From Bacteroidetes bacterium UBA2322 (GTDB taxonomy: Bacteria; Bacteroidota; Bacteroidia; Chitinophagales; UBA2359): 30,391 nucleotides of DNA. The notes under the pieces are model-generated. The model was given only the letters and a program-made list of their open reading frames with translations, was not told the origin of the DNA and did no database searches. Below, one piece after another: positions 6,968 to 14,568 of the stretch (position 1 is the stretch's first letter; the number at the start of each line of letters is the position of its first letter). A program made the translations under genes and the position numbers. The DNA lies in contig DDVC01000211.1 in the NCBI GenBank assembly GCA_002345145.1, forward strand, positions 1-30,391, read 5' to 3'.

Positions 6968-7546
6968 CTATTTATCCCAACTTCCCGATGTAGTTCCATC
7001 GTTGATATTACCTACTCGCATGTTTTCGTTGTAGCGATCGGCATAATACTCGCTTGGTAAACCGGCGTAAATCTCTTTTAACGGACCCGATATTTCAAAT
7101 GCCGGAATATCAGTATTATTGCGGTTAATGGTGGCTGCCTGGATATTAAATTTATTGTTTTTAGGCGAAAATGGTATGTAGGGCATTTGCTCCAGAGCCT
7201 GTGCATTGCCGTTAAACAGCGAGTCAAGCATACTGCGTTTAAAGGTTTCTTTTTTTACCACAACCGTAGAGTCGTTAGGGTCGCCAATTACCTTAACCAC
7301 TTCAAAACTATCGGTTTTTATCATGGTAATGAGCGAATCAAATGAACTGCAATAACGGTTATACTTACTTTTAAAGGCAAGTTGTGTACTACGAGCCTGT
7401 TTGAGCCTTTCAATAGCAATGGCATCGCGTTTGGCGCGTTCTGCCTGAAAAGTAATGGGCTCCTGAATAGTAGCAACCAATTTATAGACTAAAAATGCAC
7501 TTGCCAGCACAAGAACAAGGTTAAGAACAAGTTTTACAGCGTTCAT
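6968..7546 (-). CDS. Hypothetical membrane-anchored protein, first gene of the rsmD-coaD operon
   Basis: The protein has 192 residues. An N-terminal hydrophobic helix (VKLVLNLVLVLASAFLVYKL) is followed by a charged helical segment (FQAERAKRDAIAIERLKQAR), then a soluble domain with YCSSFDSLI, a PYIPFSPKNNKF segment and a Gly/Ser/Thr-rich tail. The layout (short N-terminus, one helix, long amphipathic helix, small globular head) resembles pseudopilin-like anchored proteins, but I see no prepilin cleavage motif. I chose the ATG at 7546 over an upstream start at 7576. It places the hydrophobic helix right at the N-terminus and leaves room for a promoter element at 7574-7581. I recall similar proteins upstream of DUF3822 in other Bacteroidota. 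Function unknown. Confidence 0.78.
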   Translation of the reverse strand: MNAVKLVLNLVLVLASAFLVYKLVATIQEPITFQAERAKRDAIAIERLKQARSTQLAFKSKYNRYCSSFDSLITMIKTDSFEVVKVIGDPNDSTVVVKKETFKRSMLDSLFNGNAQALEQMPYIPFSPKNNKFNIQAATINRNNTDIPAFEISGPLKEIYAGLPSEYYADRYNENMRVGNINDGTTSGSWDK

Positions 7547-7573
7547 AAAAAGTGAATTAGTGGGAATTTGGGG

Positions 7574-7581
7574 CAATAATA
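7574..7581 (-). promoter_or_regulatory. Weak -7 element candidate for the minus-strand operon
   Basis: On the minus strand this reads TATTATTG, one base from TAnnTTTG. It would start transcription about 20 nt before the ATG at 7546. No good -33 TTTG was found. The call is tentative. Confidence 0.3.
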
Positions 7582-7655
7582 GCAGTTTTTTTACACTCGC
7601 TAATAAATTTTGGGTATTTTTTTTTCACTTGTACCGGCTAAACGCAAAATGAGCC

Positions 7656-7663
7656 TATTTTTG
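7656..7663 (+). promoter_or_regulatory. -7 element almost touching the thioesterase start codon
   Basis: TATTTTTG matches TAnnTTTG exactly and ends 4 nt before the ATG at 7668. If used, the transcript would start at or next to the start codon and be leaderless. An upstream TTG at 7629-7631 is 24 nt away, slightly long for a -33 box. Confidence 0.4.
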
Positions 7664-7667
7664 CGCC

Positions 7668-8108
7668 ATGTTTGAGCTAAATAACCCCGCGGTGGAGGAA
7701 AAAGTGGCAAAAATGATGCGCCAAAATCATTTTATGCACTTTATTGGTTTTGAGGTTACGGCGGTAAAACCCGGCTTGGTAGAAGGCATCTTGCCCTTGC
7801 ACAGCCACCACCGGCAGCAGAACGGGTATGCGCATGGCGGCATTATGACTACCTTGTGCGATACTGTTGCCGGTTTTGCTGCATTTACCCTCCTCCAACC
7901 AAACCAGCATGTTGTTACTGCCGAAATTAAAGTTGCCTACTACCGACCGGGTAAGGCTGACTTGCTTTATGCCAAAGGCTGGGTGGACAAAAAAGGCGCT
8001 AAATTGCACTTTTGCGAGAGCGAAGTGTTTGCCCTAAACCCAGCCGGCGAAAAAATAGTATTTGCAAAAGCTACTGCCAGCATGATGGTGCTAACCGACC
8101 GTGAGTAG
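7668..8108 (+). CDS. PaaI-type hotdog-fold thioesterase
   Basis: The protein has 146 residues, normal for a single hotdog domain. It probably hydrolyses acyl-CoA or aryl-CoA thioesters in the cytoplasm as a dimer or tetramer. The family signature is seen at about residues 51-68: NGYAHGGIMTTLCDTVAGF, with the HGG turn, the catalytic-region Asp and the long hotdog helix. Next come VTAEIKVAYYRP, the central strand of the fold, and the C-terminal strand VFAKATASMMVL. The substrate cannot be read from sequence. It diverges from the rsmD-coaD operon and is followed 86 nt later by hemB on the same strand. Confidence 0.88.
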   Translation: MFELNNPAVEEKVAKMMRQNHFMHFIGFEVTAVKPGLVEGILPLHSHHRQQNGYAHGGIMTTLCDTVAGFAAFTLLQPNQHVVTAEIKVAYYRPGKADLLYAKGWVDKKGAKLHFCESEVFALNPAGEKIVFAKATASMMVLTDRE

Positions 8109-8194
8109 GTTAAAAGGGCAATGCAGGCTTTTATCGGGTTGCTTTGGTGTAGGTTGTGCAATTGAATCGATTATTTTTTTACCTAATAGTTGTT

Positions 8195-9169
8195 ATGAAT
8201 TTACCTTACCGTCCGCGCCGATTAAGACGCAATAATATTGTGCGGGAAATGATAGCCGAAACCCGCCTTTCCAAAAACATGTTTATTTACCCGATGTTTG
8301 TATGCAAAGGCAATAAAATCAAACACCCCATTGCTGCCATGCCCGGTGTTTACCATTTTTCGCCCGATGAATTGGTGCAAGAAGTACAACACTGCCTCAC
8401 ACTGGGTATAGACAAATTTCTCCTTTTTGGCGTGGGCGACCCTAAATCTGCCAATGCCGACAGCAGCCACCACCACAACAGCGCTGTGCCTACCGCCCTG
8501 CGTTTGTTGAAAGCCGAATTTGCCAATCAAATTTACCTCATAACCGATGTATGTGTATGTGCCTATACAACACACGGGCACTGTGGTATTTTAGCCGGAA
8601 ACGAAGTGCTGAATGATGAAAGTGTGGAGGTATTGGCACAAATGGCGCTTACCCATGCCCAAGCCGGCGCTGATATGGTTGCCCCTTCTGATATGATGGA
8701 CGGAAGAATAGGTTATATCCGCCAACACCTCGACCAAAACCAATTTACCCATACTGCCATTATGTCTTATGCCGTTAAATACGCCTCAGCTTATTACGGT
8801 CCATTCAGAGAGGCGGCAGACTCCTCCCCTCAATTGGGCAATAGAAAAGGCTACCAAATGGATTATAGAAATGCACAAGAAAGTTTAAGAGAAGCCTGGC
8901 TTGATGAGCATGAGGGTGCCGATGTGCTGATGGTAAAACCTGCACTGGCATATTTAGACATCATAGCCCGATTAAAGCAACAAACGCGCCTGCCCGTGGC
9001 TTGTTACAATGTATCGGGTGAGTACAGCATGGTAAAAGCAGCAGCAGCAGCCAATCTTATTGACGAGGAGAAAATAGTAATGGAAAACATGATTGCTTTT
9101 GCCCGTTCTGGTGCCGATATTATTATTACCTACCACGCAAAAGATATTTTGCAACAAGGGTGGATGTAA
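8195..9169 (+). CDS. hemB: Porphobilinogen synthase (delta-aminolevulinic acid dehydratase)
   Basis: The protein has 324 residues, matching the family. HemB condenses two 5-aminolevulinate molecules to porphobilinogen in haem synthesis. The start at MNLPYRPRRLRRN is the family start; an earlier in-frame ATG adds 13 hydrophobic residues that do not belong. The metal-site loop TDVCVCAYTTHGHCG has Cys120, Cys122 and Cys130, so it is the zinc-using type. Both Schiff-base lysines are present: Lys195 in SYAVKYASAYYGPFR and Lys248 in VLMVKPALAYLD. The GNRKGYQMDYRNAQE segment is also conserved. The stop codon runs into two AGTGGTT heptamers. The downstream gene is convergent. Confidence 0.97.
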   Translation: MNLPYRPRRLRRNNIVREMIAETRLSKNMFIYPMFVCKGNKIKHPIAAMPGVYHFSPDELVQEVQHCLTLGIDKFLLFGVGDPKSANADSSHHHNSAVPTALRLLKAEFANQIYLITDVCVCAYTTHGHCGILAGNEVLNDESVEVLAQMALTHAQAGADMVAPSDMMDGRIGYIRQHLDQNQFTHTAIMSYAVKYASAYYGPFREAADSSPQLGNRKGYQMDYRNAQESLREAWLDEHEGADVLMVKPALAYLDIIARLKQQTRLPVACYNVSGEYSMVKAAAAANLIDEEKIVMENMIAFARSGADIIITYHAKDILQQGWM

Positions 9170-9182
9170 GTGGTTAGTGGTT
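9169..9182. repeat. AGTGGTT heptamer pair at the hemB stop
   Basis: Two AGTGGTT units start with the last base of the hemB TAA stop, followed by ACTAAAC as a degenerate third unit. AGTGGTT is the reverse complement of AACCACT, one unit of the array at 361-395. Confidence 0.6.
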
Positions 9183-9193
9183 ACTAAACCCAT

Positions 9194-9242
9194 TCATAAC
9201 TCATAACTCATAACTCACAACTCATAACTCATAACTCATAAC
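9194..9242. repeat. TCATAAC heptamer array, seven units, at a stop codon
   Basis: Seven 7-bp units, six TCATAAC and one TCACAAC. The last base is also the last base of the TAG stop (9244-9242, minus strand) of the glycosyltransferase gene. Each unit carries TAA on the plus strand and, across unit junctions, TGA on the minus strand. With the 7-bp period the array closes all six frames. It fills most of the 72-bp gap between two convergent genes. Confidence 0.85.
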
Positions 9243-10429
9243 TACCCCCTTTTAGCACGCTCCCACAGCACACTCTGCCTGCCGGTAACAATACGCCAAA
9301 AACCAAGGTAAACAGCATAGTTCATCATACAAAAGTAGTAAGGCACAAAAAACGGTTTAAACCTGATTTTGCGCGCTTCGAGCAAATAGCCAGTAAGTGC
9401 GGTGAGGTAAAAGATAACCTGCAACCCCATAAACACCTGCCACCCTATACTGCCCGATGTGCGGACAAGGTAAGCATTGGTTAGTAATAGTATAGGTAAA
9501 CATAGCGGAGCCAGTGTCCAACGCAAAACGCGGTGCGATATGTACTGAAAACTAAGTAAGCCATATTTAAAAGGGTTGAGTAGCGGTTTAAGGCGATAAA
9601 TAGCCTGCAAGCCTCCCGCCGCAATGCGTATTTTGCGTTTCAACTCCTCCGCTACCGAGGCAGAGGGGGTTTCCATAGCAAAGGCGTTAGGTTCATACAG
9701 TACCCTGTAGCCACGTTGGGCTATGCGCAGGGTTTTGTAAAAGTCCTCAATAATGGTATCGGGTGGTGGGGGTTCGTATAAATCCGTTCTAATGGCAAAC
9801 AGTTCACCCGCAGCGCCCACTACTGAATACAACTCTGAATCCCATTTTTTTAAAGCCGATTCATATTTCCAATACAAACCCTCGCCCGCACCGCTTGCTG
9901 CTGTTGCATCAGGGGTAATAATGCGTTTTTCGCCTGCTACTGCGCCTACATTCGGGTTGGCAAAGTGTTGGGTTAAATTGGCTACTGCATCTGGATTCAG
10001 CAGTGTATTGGCATCGGTATAAATCACTATTGGGGTGGTAATGAGTGGCATTACCCTGTTTACCGCAGCTATTTTACCGCGCCTTTCGGGTTGGTGAAAC
10101 AATTGCACCTGTTCAAACTTCTTTACTATTTCGGGCGTGGTATCGGTTGAGCCGTCAGTAATCACAAATATACTTAGTTTGTCAAGCGGATAGTTTTGGT
10201 GTAATGTATCGGTTAGTTTGGTTTCTATAAAATCGGCTTCGTTGTAGGCAGCAATTACCACTGTAACCGGTGGCTGGTAAACTGCCCCGCTTTGTGCTTG
10301 TTTAGTGGGTGAAGCAAGGGGGGATAAACCCTGTTTAATCTTAACCAACATAAACAACAATATGCCATAACCTATGTAAGTATAAAACAGCAGCAACAAG
10401 CAAACAATAAATAAATAAAATGCAATCAT
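9242..10429 (-). CDS. Membrane-bound family 2 glycosyltransferase
   Basis: The protein has 395 residues. One helix lies at the N-terminus (about 2-27, YLFIVCLLLLFYTYIGYGIL), then a GT-A catalytic domain (about 45-270), then three or four C-terminal helices (about 290-385). Catalytic features: VTVVIAAYNEADFI, Asp92 in DGSTD, the metal-binding Asp139 in YTDANT, the acceptor-site IIED (Glu228-Asp229), and KRKIRIAAGGLQAI in place of QxxRW. This resembles processive or polyprenyl-sugar transferases of the BcsA/IcaA type. It would add sugars at the inner membrane. I use the ATG at 10429; a TTG seven codons upstream is possible. It is divergent from the exopolysaccharide genes and probably works with them. 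Its stop codon adjoins a heptamer array. Confidence 0.88.
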   Translation of the reverse strand: MIAFYLFIVCLLLLFYTYIGYGILLFMLVKIKQGLSPLASPTKQAQSGAVYQPPVTVVIAAYNEADFIETKLTDTLHQNYPLDKLSIFVITDGSTDTTPEIVKKFEQVQLFHQPERRGKIAAVNRVMPLITTPIVIYTDANTLLNPDAVANLTQHFANPNVGAVAGEKRIITPDATAASGAGEGLYWKYESALKKWDSELYSVVGAAGELFAIRTDLYEPPPPDTIIEDFYKTLRIAQRGYRVLYEPNAFAMETPSASVAEELKRKIRIAAGGLQAIYRLKPLLNPFKYGLLSFQYISHRVLRWTLAPLCLPILLLTNAYLVRTSGSIGWQVFMGLQVIFYLTALTGYLLEARKIRFKPFFVPYYFCMMNYAVYLGFWRIVTGRQSVLWERAKRG

Positions 10430-10585
10430 TGGCGAAAAATTGGTAGGCAAGTTTGAAACAAAAAACGGTAAATTCCGTATCAGGCAATTTTTAATCCGAA
10501 GGGCGAAAAATAAAGGGCTTTTGCATGTAATTAAAAAAGCCTATTGTGCAAGTTATGCGCCCAAAACAGTCAAAGTTATTTTACA

Positions 10586-10597
10586 TTGTCATGACAA
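10586..10597. promoter_or_regulatory. Perfect 12-bp palindrome, operator candidate
   Basis: TTGTCATGACAA is its own reverse complement and lies six bases before the putative -33 TTTG. The position fits a dimeric regulator acting on the polysaccharide promoter. No regulator gene is in the window. Confidence 0.4.
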
Positions 10598-10603
10598 ATG
10601 CTT

Positions 10604-10631
10604 TTTGTGGCATTTTCTTGCCCTATCTTTA
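10604..10631 (+). promoter_or_regulatory. Candidate promoter of the polysaccharide operon
   Basis: TTTG (10604-10607) and TATCTTTA (10624-10631, one base from TAnnTTTG) are separated by 16 nt, somewhat less than the usual 19 or so. The start of transcription would be near 10637. Confidence 0.35.
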
Positions 10632-10651
10632 CACCCAGAAACAAACCCTTA

Positions 10652-10714
10652 TTAAACAAGTGCTGACGCTCAAGATGTGCCAAGCACGTTTTTTATTCAA
10701 CCTTAAACAAGTGC
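10652..10714. repeat. 12-bp direct repeat in the leader
   Basis: TTAAACAAGTGC occurs exactly twice, at 10652-10663 and 10703-10714, 51 bp apart. Between them lies a weak stem-loop ending in six T. The repeat may be a regulator or RNA-binding site; its function is unknown. Confidence 0.45.
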
Positions 10715-10910
10715 AATGACCATGCAAAATTAACAACCGGCGGCAAATGAATACCAGATAATTGCTTTTTTTGTTTTTACTTGATTATCCTTTGCCATTT
10801 TTGCATAATTCATCGCATTGCAGTTGATAAAAAACTGTTGCACACCTTAACCCGCTACATTTGGGCAAAAAGGTTAAACCCGATGTTAAACCCAAACAAC
10901 TACCGCTCGT

Positions 10911-13136
10911 ATGGATTTGCTATTTTTATGGCGCAAACTGTACAAAAACAAATGGCTGATTATTTTTATGTCGGTTATAGCTGCCGCCACAGCCTATTGG
11001 TTTGCCAAACAACAGCCCCTCAGCTACAAATCGGTGGCTACCATTGCCACCGGGGTTATAAACAACCCCAATGAAGTAAGCAGCAGCGCTGCTTATATAC
11101 AGCCTTACCGCGTGGATAATACGCTAAGTGCCATTATAGAAATGATGCGCTCCCGAATTAGCGTAACGCATTTGTCAAAGGCATTGTACTTGAATGATTA
11201 CAGCCAAAGCAGCAATACATTCAGACACATGCCGCCCGAAGTTGCCAAATTTACCCAAAATGAGTTAGAGCAAATTGCCGATTACTTGCAAAGGGTAGAT
11301 TACAACAGCTCTGTTGCCCTGCCCGACCGCATGGGCGAAATGTATAACGAAGTGCTTAAAATGCTGCGGTATGACTACAATACATTGGTCAAAAATTTGC
11401 GCATTGAGCGGGTAGGAAGTACCGATTACATTAAGATTGAATTTACTTCTGAAAATCCTCGCCTTTCTGCTTTTGTGGTGAATAACTTAGCCGCGTTTTT
11501 TACTGAACGCTATAATGCTTCTACCAATGCCCAAACAAAAAATTCATTACAGTATTACGCCAAACTTGCCGAAGATAAAAAGCGAGAACTGAACGGTAAA
11601 ATTGAGAGTTTGCGCCGCTACAAGCTCAATAATAAAGTGGTGGACTATGGCGCTCAGGCTAAAACAAATATTGACCAACTGCGTGAGTTAGAGGTAAAAC
11701 GGGAAGAAATTAACCAAAAAATACCCTCTTATGAGCGTGCCATTCAAAACTACGAGCGCTACTTAAACCAAAATGATAATACTCTAAGCCAACTGCGCGA
11801 ATATAACCGAGAAATTGGCGATATGAAGGAGCGCATCAATACCTTAACTCAGCAGTACGTGGGTGGCGGTTCAAAGGATAAAGAGTTAAAAAATCAAATA
11901 GAATCGCTCAAAATTCAATTGCAGGTATTGATTCAAAACTCCGCTTTGGGGCAGCAAACGGTGCAAAACAGTACCTCCAAAAAAGACATTGAAGAGAAAA
12001 AGATAGCAGCCGAAACCGAGTTGGAAATTGCAAAAGCCAGCCTTGTATCGATAGACCGCGAAATACAACGCATTAAAAGCAGTGCGGTTACTTTGGTATC
12101 GGGCGAAGCTACCATTGCTAATTTGGAGCAAGATATCAATTCAAACTCCACAGAGTATATGGAGATATTAAACAAACTCAACTCCACCGAGTTTGCCGTA
12201 CAATCGTTAACCAATCCGCTCAGTATTGTAGAAAAAGGATTAGTGCCCGATAAGGCAGAGCCAACCAAAACCAAGCTTATTACCGCTCTTGCTGCCGCAT
12301 CGGGATTTTTGCTGGCAACTGCCTTTGTGTTTCTGTTGGGTTTTACTGATAATACCTACACAACTCCCAATAGGTTTATCTCTTTCACCGGTTTACCGCT
12401 TTTAGAAACAGTAAACAAAGTTGCTACAACTGCATTGCCTTTAATTGGTAACGGTAAAAGAGAGAAAACCCAATTTAAAGAATCGGTGCGCAAATTGCGG
12501 TATGCCATTGAAGAATCGGGTGCAAAAAAGCTGCTGTTAACCAGCCTTCACAAGGGAGAAGGCAAAACTTATCTGGCTCTTGCTTTGGCTTCGGCATTGA
12601 TGCAAAATAACAAAAAAGTTTTGGTTATTGACACCAATTTTAAGCATAATGCCATTAGTGCTCTTCTTGATAAAAACGGTAGCTTAGCAGCATCTGCTAA
12701 TCAACAACACTGCCTCAATCATTTGCAAAACCTCATAAACTTGTACCAACTCAATTCAACGTTTACGCGGGTAGGTACGCTGTTTTTGAATAAAAATGAG
12801 CAAAACAACCATTTGGGCGTAACCGTAATGGGTTGTATTCCAGTGCCTGATAACTCTCCGGCTGAAGTATTTGGAAAAACCGACTTCAACGCCTTTTTGG
12901 AGCATGTTGCCAAAGATTATGATTACATAATTTTGGAAGGTGCGCCACTAAAACACTTTGCCGATACAAAAGAACTCATGCGCTTTGCCGATAAGGTAAT
13001 TGCCGTATTTGCCGCCAACTCACCGCATCAGGAATCTGATAGCAATGCACTGCAATACTTACACGCACTCAATCAGGAAAATGGTAAACTGCTGGGTTCT
13101 GTGTTGAATAAAGTACATCTTACCGATCTTAACTAA
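10911..13136 (+). CDS. Wzc/Wzz-like polysaccharide chain-length protein with divergent P-loop kinase domain
   Basis: The protein has 741 residues. An N-terminal helix (about 13-33) and a second helix (about 455-478) bracket a periplasmic Wzz-type domain rich in coiled coil (about 200-430). The C-terminal cytoplasmic domain is the BY-kinase fold. Walker A is intact (G549-EGKT in SLHKGEGKTYLA). Walker A' reads D574-TNFKHN, where DxDLR is usual, and the Walker B position reads YIILE676GAP, where Asp is usual. The Tyr-rich C-terminal tail of true autokinases is missing. It probably sets chain length and gates export of the polysaccharide, with nucleotide binding but doubtful tyrosine kinase activity. 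It is the first plus-strand gene of the locus, and wzx follows after 13 nt. Confidence 0.88.
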   Translation: MDLLFLWRKLYKNKWLIIFMSVIAAATAYWFAKQQPLSYKSVATIATGVINNPNEVSSSAAYIQPYRVDNTLSAIIEMMRSRISVTHLSKALYLNDYSQSSNTFRHMPPEVAKFTQNELEQIADYLQRVDYNSSVALPDRMGEMYNEVLKMLRYDYNTLVKNLRIERVGSTDYIKIEFTSENPRLSAFVVNNLAAFFTERYNASTNAQTKNSLQYYAKLAEDKKRELNGKIESLRRYKLNNKVVDYGAQAKTNIDQLRELEVKREEINQKIPSYERAIQNYERYLNQNDNTLSQLREYNREIGDMKERINTLTQQYVGGGSKDKELKNQIESLKIQLQVLIQNSALGQQTVQNSTSKKDIEEKKIAAETELEIAKASLVSIDREIQRIKSSAVTLVSGEATIANLEQDINSNSTEYMEILNKLNSTEFAVQSLTNPLSIVEKGLVPDKAEPTKTKLITALAAASGFLLATAFVFLLGFTDNTYTTPNRFISFTGLPLLETVNKVATTALPLIGNGKREKTQFKESVRKLRYAIEESGAKKLLLTSLHKGEGKTYLALALASALMQNNKKVLVIDTNFKHNAISALLDKNGSLAASANQQHCLNHLQNLINLYQLNSTFTRVGTLFLNKNEQNNHLGVTVMGCIPVPDNSPAEVFGKTDFNAFLEHVAKDYDYIILEGAPLKHFADTKELMRFADKVIAVFAANSPHQESDSNALQYLHALNQENGKLLGSVLNKVHLTDLN

Positions 13137-13149
13137 GCCTCTCTGAACC

Positions 13150-14568
13150 ATGAAAATACAGCAGTCGTATTGGGTGAGGTCGTTAAGTTATACCCTCTTA
13201 GAGCAGTTTTCGGCTGTCATCTTCGGGTTGGGCAGTGTATTGTTGTTGTTGCGTGTGTTGCCCAAAGATGATTTTGGCATTTGGGCTTTGTTTTTAACCG
13301 TTGCCGCATTTATTGAAGTAGCCCGAAACGGTTTAGTCCAAAATGCACTGATTAAACACCTCACCTCCCTCAACCCCGATGAGCCCGATTTCCACCGGCA
13401 GTATGCACAAATTAATACTGCTTCGGCGGTTATCAACATAGGGCTTACCGTGATGAGTATTGTATTGCTTATAGTATTTGCTGCTTTGTTATCGGCATTA
13501 TGGCAAGCGCCACAGTTAAAAACCATGCTGTATATATATGCGTTAAGCACCACTGCTATGTTGCCTTTTTCACAATTTACCTTTTTGCAGCAGGCAAATT
13601 TCAACTTTAAGGGTGTGTTTTGGGCAAGTTTTTGCAGACAAGGCAGCTTTTTTGTGATGGTAGCAGCAGCTTATTTATTGCAAGCAGCCACCCTAATACA
13701 CATCGCATTTTTTCATGCAATAGCAGCCGGAATTGGGGCAGCGGTAAGTTGCGGTTTTGCCATAAAGTATATGCAATTTAGCCAAAATGTAAGCGCTGTA
13801 TGGGTAAAGCAACTAATCCGGTACGGCAAGTATGTATTTGGTACCAATTTAGGAGCCATGCTGCACAAAAGCATTGATAAATTTATGCTTGGCTCATTGA
13901 TTGGAACCGGCGCAGTGGCTATTTATGACCTTGCCACCCGCATAAACAACCTTATGGAAGTGCCGGTAACGGCAGCGGCTACAGTAGTTTTTCCGCAGAG
14001 TACACGCAGCAGTGCAGCAGGAGGGCAGGGCGGATTAAAAGAACTCTATCAAAAATCGGTAGCGGCTGTGCTGGCTCTGTTATTACCTGCCATACTCATA
14101 GTATTACTTTTTCCGAGTTGGATTATATGGATTATTGGTGGCAGCAAGTATGCCGATACGGCGCCACTGTTGCAAATTACGGTTTTATATAGCTTGTTTC
14201 TGCCTTTTGCAAGGCAGTTCGGAACCATGTTTGATGCTATTGGTAAGCCACGTATAAATTTTTATTTTGTGTTGTTTGGAACTCTACTCAACATTCTGTT
14301 TAACTACTTTTTCATTATGCGCTTTGGCGTTATGGGTGCCGCTTATGCCACGCTGCTGGTGTTTGTTATCACTTTTGTTTTTAATCAAATGCTGCTGGCA
14401 AAGGAACTGAAACTACAAACAGCTCACATTTTTACCCAAATTTGGAAGTATTACCAATTGCTTTGGCGAGCTTTAGCACATCGGGTTATGGCTCAAACAA
14501 CTCCTCCGCAACCCAAAACATCTTCTCCTCAACCCAAAACTCAAAACCATGAATCAACAACCATTTGA
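13150..14568 (+). CDS. Wzx-type polysaccharide flippase (MATE/MOP superfamily)
   Basis: The protein has 472 residues and about 12 predicted membrane helices. It would flip undecaprenyl-linked repeat units across the inner membrane. Typical features: the N-terminal SYTLLEQFSAVIFGLGSVLLL, then FGIWALFLTVAAFIEVARNGL, and the central YGKYVFGTNLGAMLHKSIDKFMLGSL, which is strongly typical of RfbX/Wzx proteins. The last 25 or so residues are low-complexity (two PQPKT words) and come from a 21-bp in-frame duplication. This tail overlaps the next gene by 20 nt. Because it lies after the last helix it probably does not affect transport. The substrate cannot be predicted. Confidence 0.9.
   Translation: MKIQQSYWVRSLSYTLLEQFSAVIFGLGSVLLLLRVLPKDDFGIWALFLTVAAFIEVARNGLVQNALIKHLTSLNPDEPDFHRQYAQINTASAVINIGLTVMSIVLLIVFAALLSALWQAPQLKTMLYIYALSTTAMLPFSQFTFLQQANFNFKGVFWASFCRQGSFFVMVAAAYLLQAATLIHIAFFHAIAAGIGAAVSCGFAIKYMQFSQNVSAVWVKQLIRYGKYVFGTNLGAMLHKSIDKFMLGSLIGTGAVAIYDLATRINNLMEVPVTAAATVVFPQSTRSSAAGGQGGLKELYQKSVAAVLALLLPAILIVLLFPSWIIWIIGGSKYADTAPLLQITVLYSLFLPFARQFGTMFDAIGKPRINFYFVLFGTLLNILFNYFFIMRFGVMGAAYATLLVFVITFVFNQMLLAKELKLQTAHIFTQIWKYYQLLWRALAHRVMAQTTPPQPKTSSPQPKTQNHESTTI

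Larger units (their letters stand above)
10430..10910. other. Divergent control region of the polysaccharide locus
   Basis: This 481-bp gap has no convincing gene. It holds a hairpin with arms GGCTTTT/AAAAGCC (10516-10522 and 10535-10541), a 12-bp perfect palindrome (10586-10597) and a promoter-like pair of elements (10604-10631). It also holds a 12-bp direct repeat (10652-10663 and 10703-10714) and a weak stem GTGCT/AGCAC followed by six T (10660-10694). If the promoter is right, the Wzc-like gene has a leader of about 270 nt. That is long for this genome and leaves room for leader control of the kind seen in Bacteroides capsule operons. That comparison is inference. Confidence 0.5.

Noticed and set aside
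8156..8194. 13-residue hydrophobic N-terminal extension of HemB as a signal peptide
   Set aside because: HemB is cytoplasmic and the conserved start is MNLPYRPRRLRRN; the extension is too short and arises from the leader.
10440..10655. 71-codon plus-strand frame in the divergent control region
   Set aside because: Composition is that of intergenic DNA, it covers the palindrome and promoter candidate, and no start context supports it.
10781..11074. 97-codon plus-strand frame before and overlapping the Wzc-like gene
   Set aside because: It overlaps the clear start of the Wzc-like gene in another frame and has no recognisable features.
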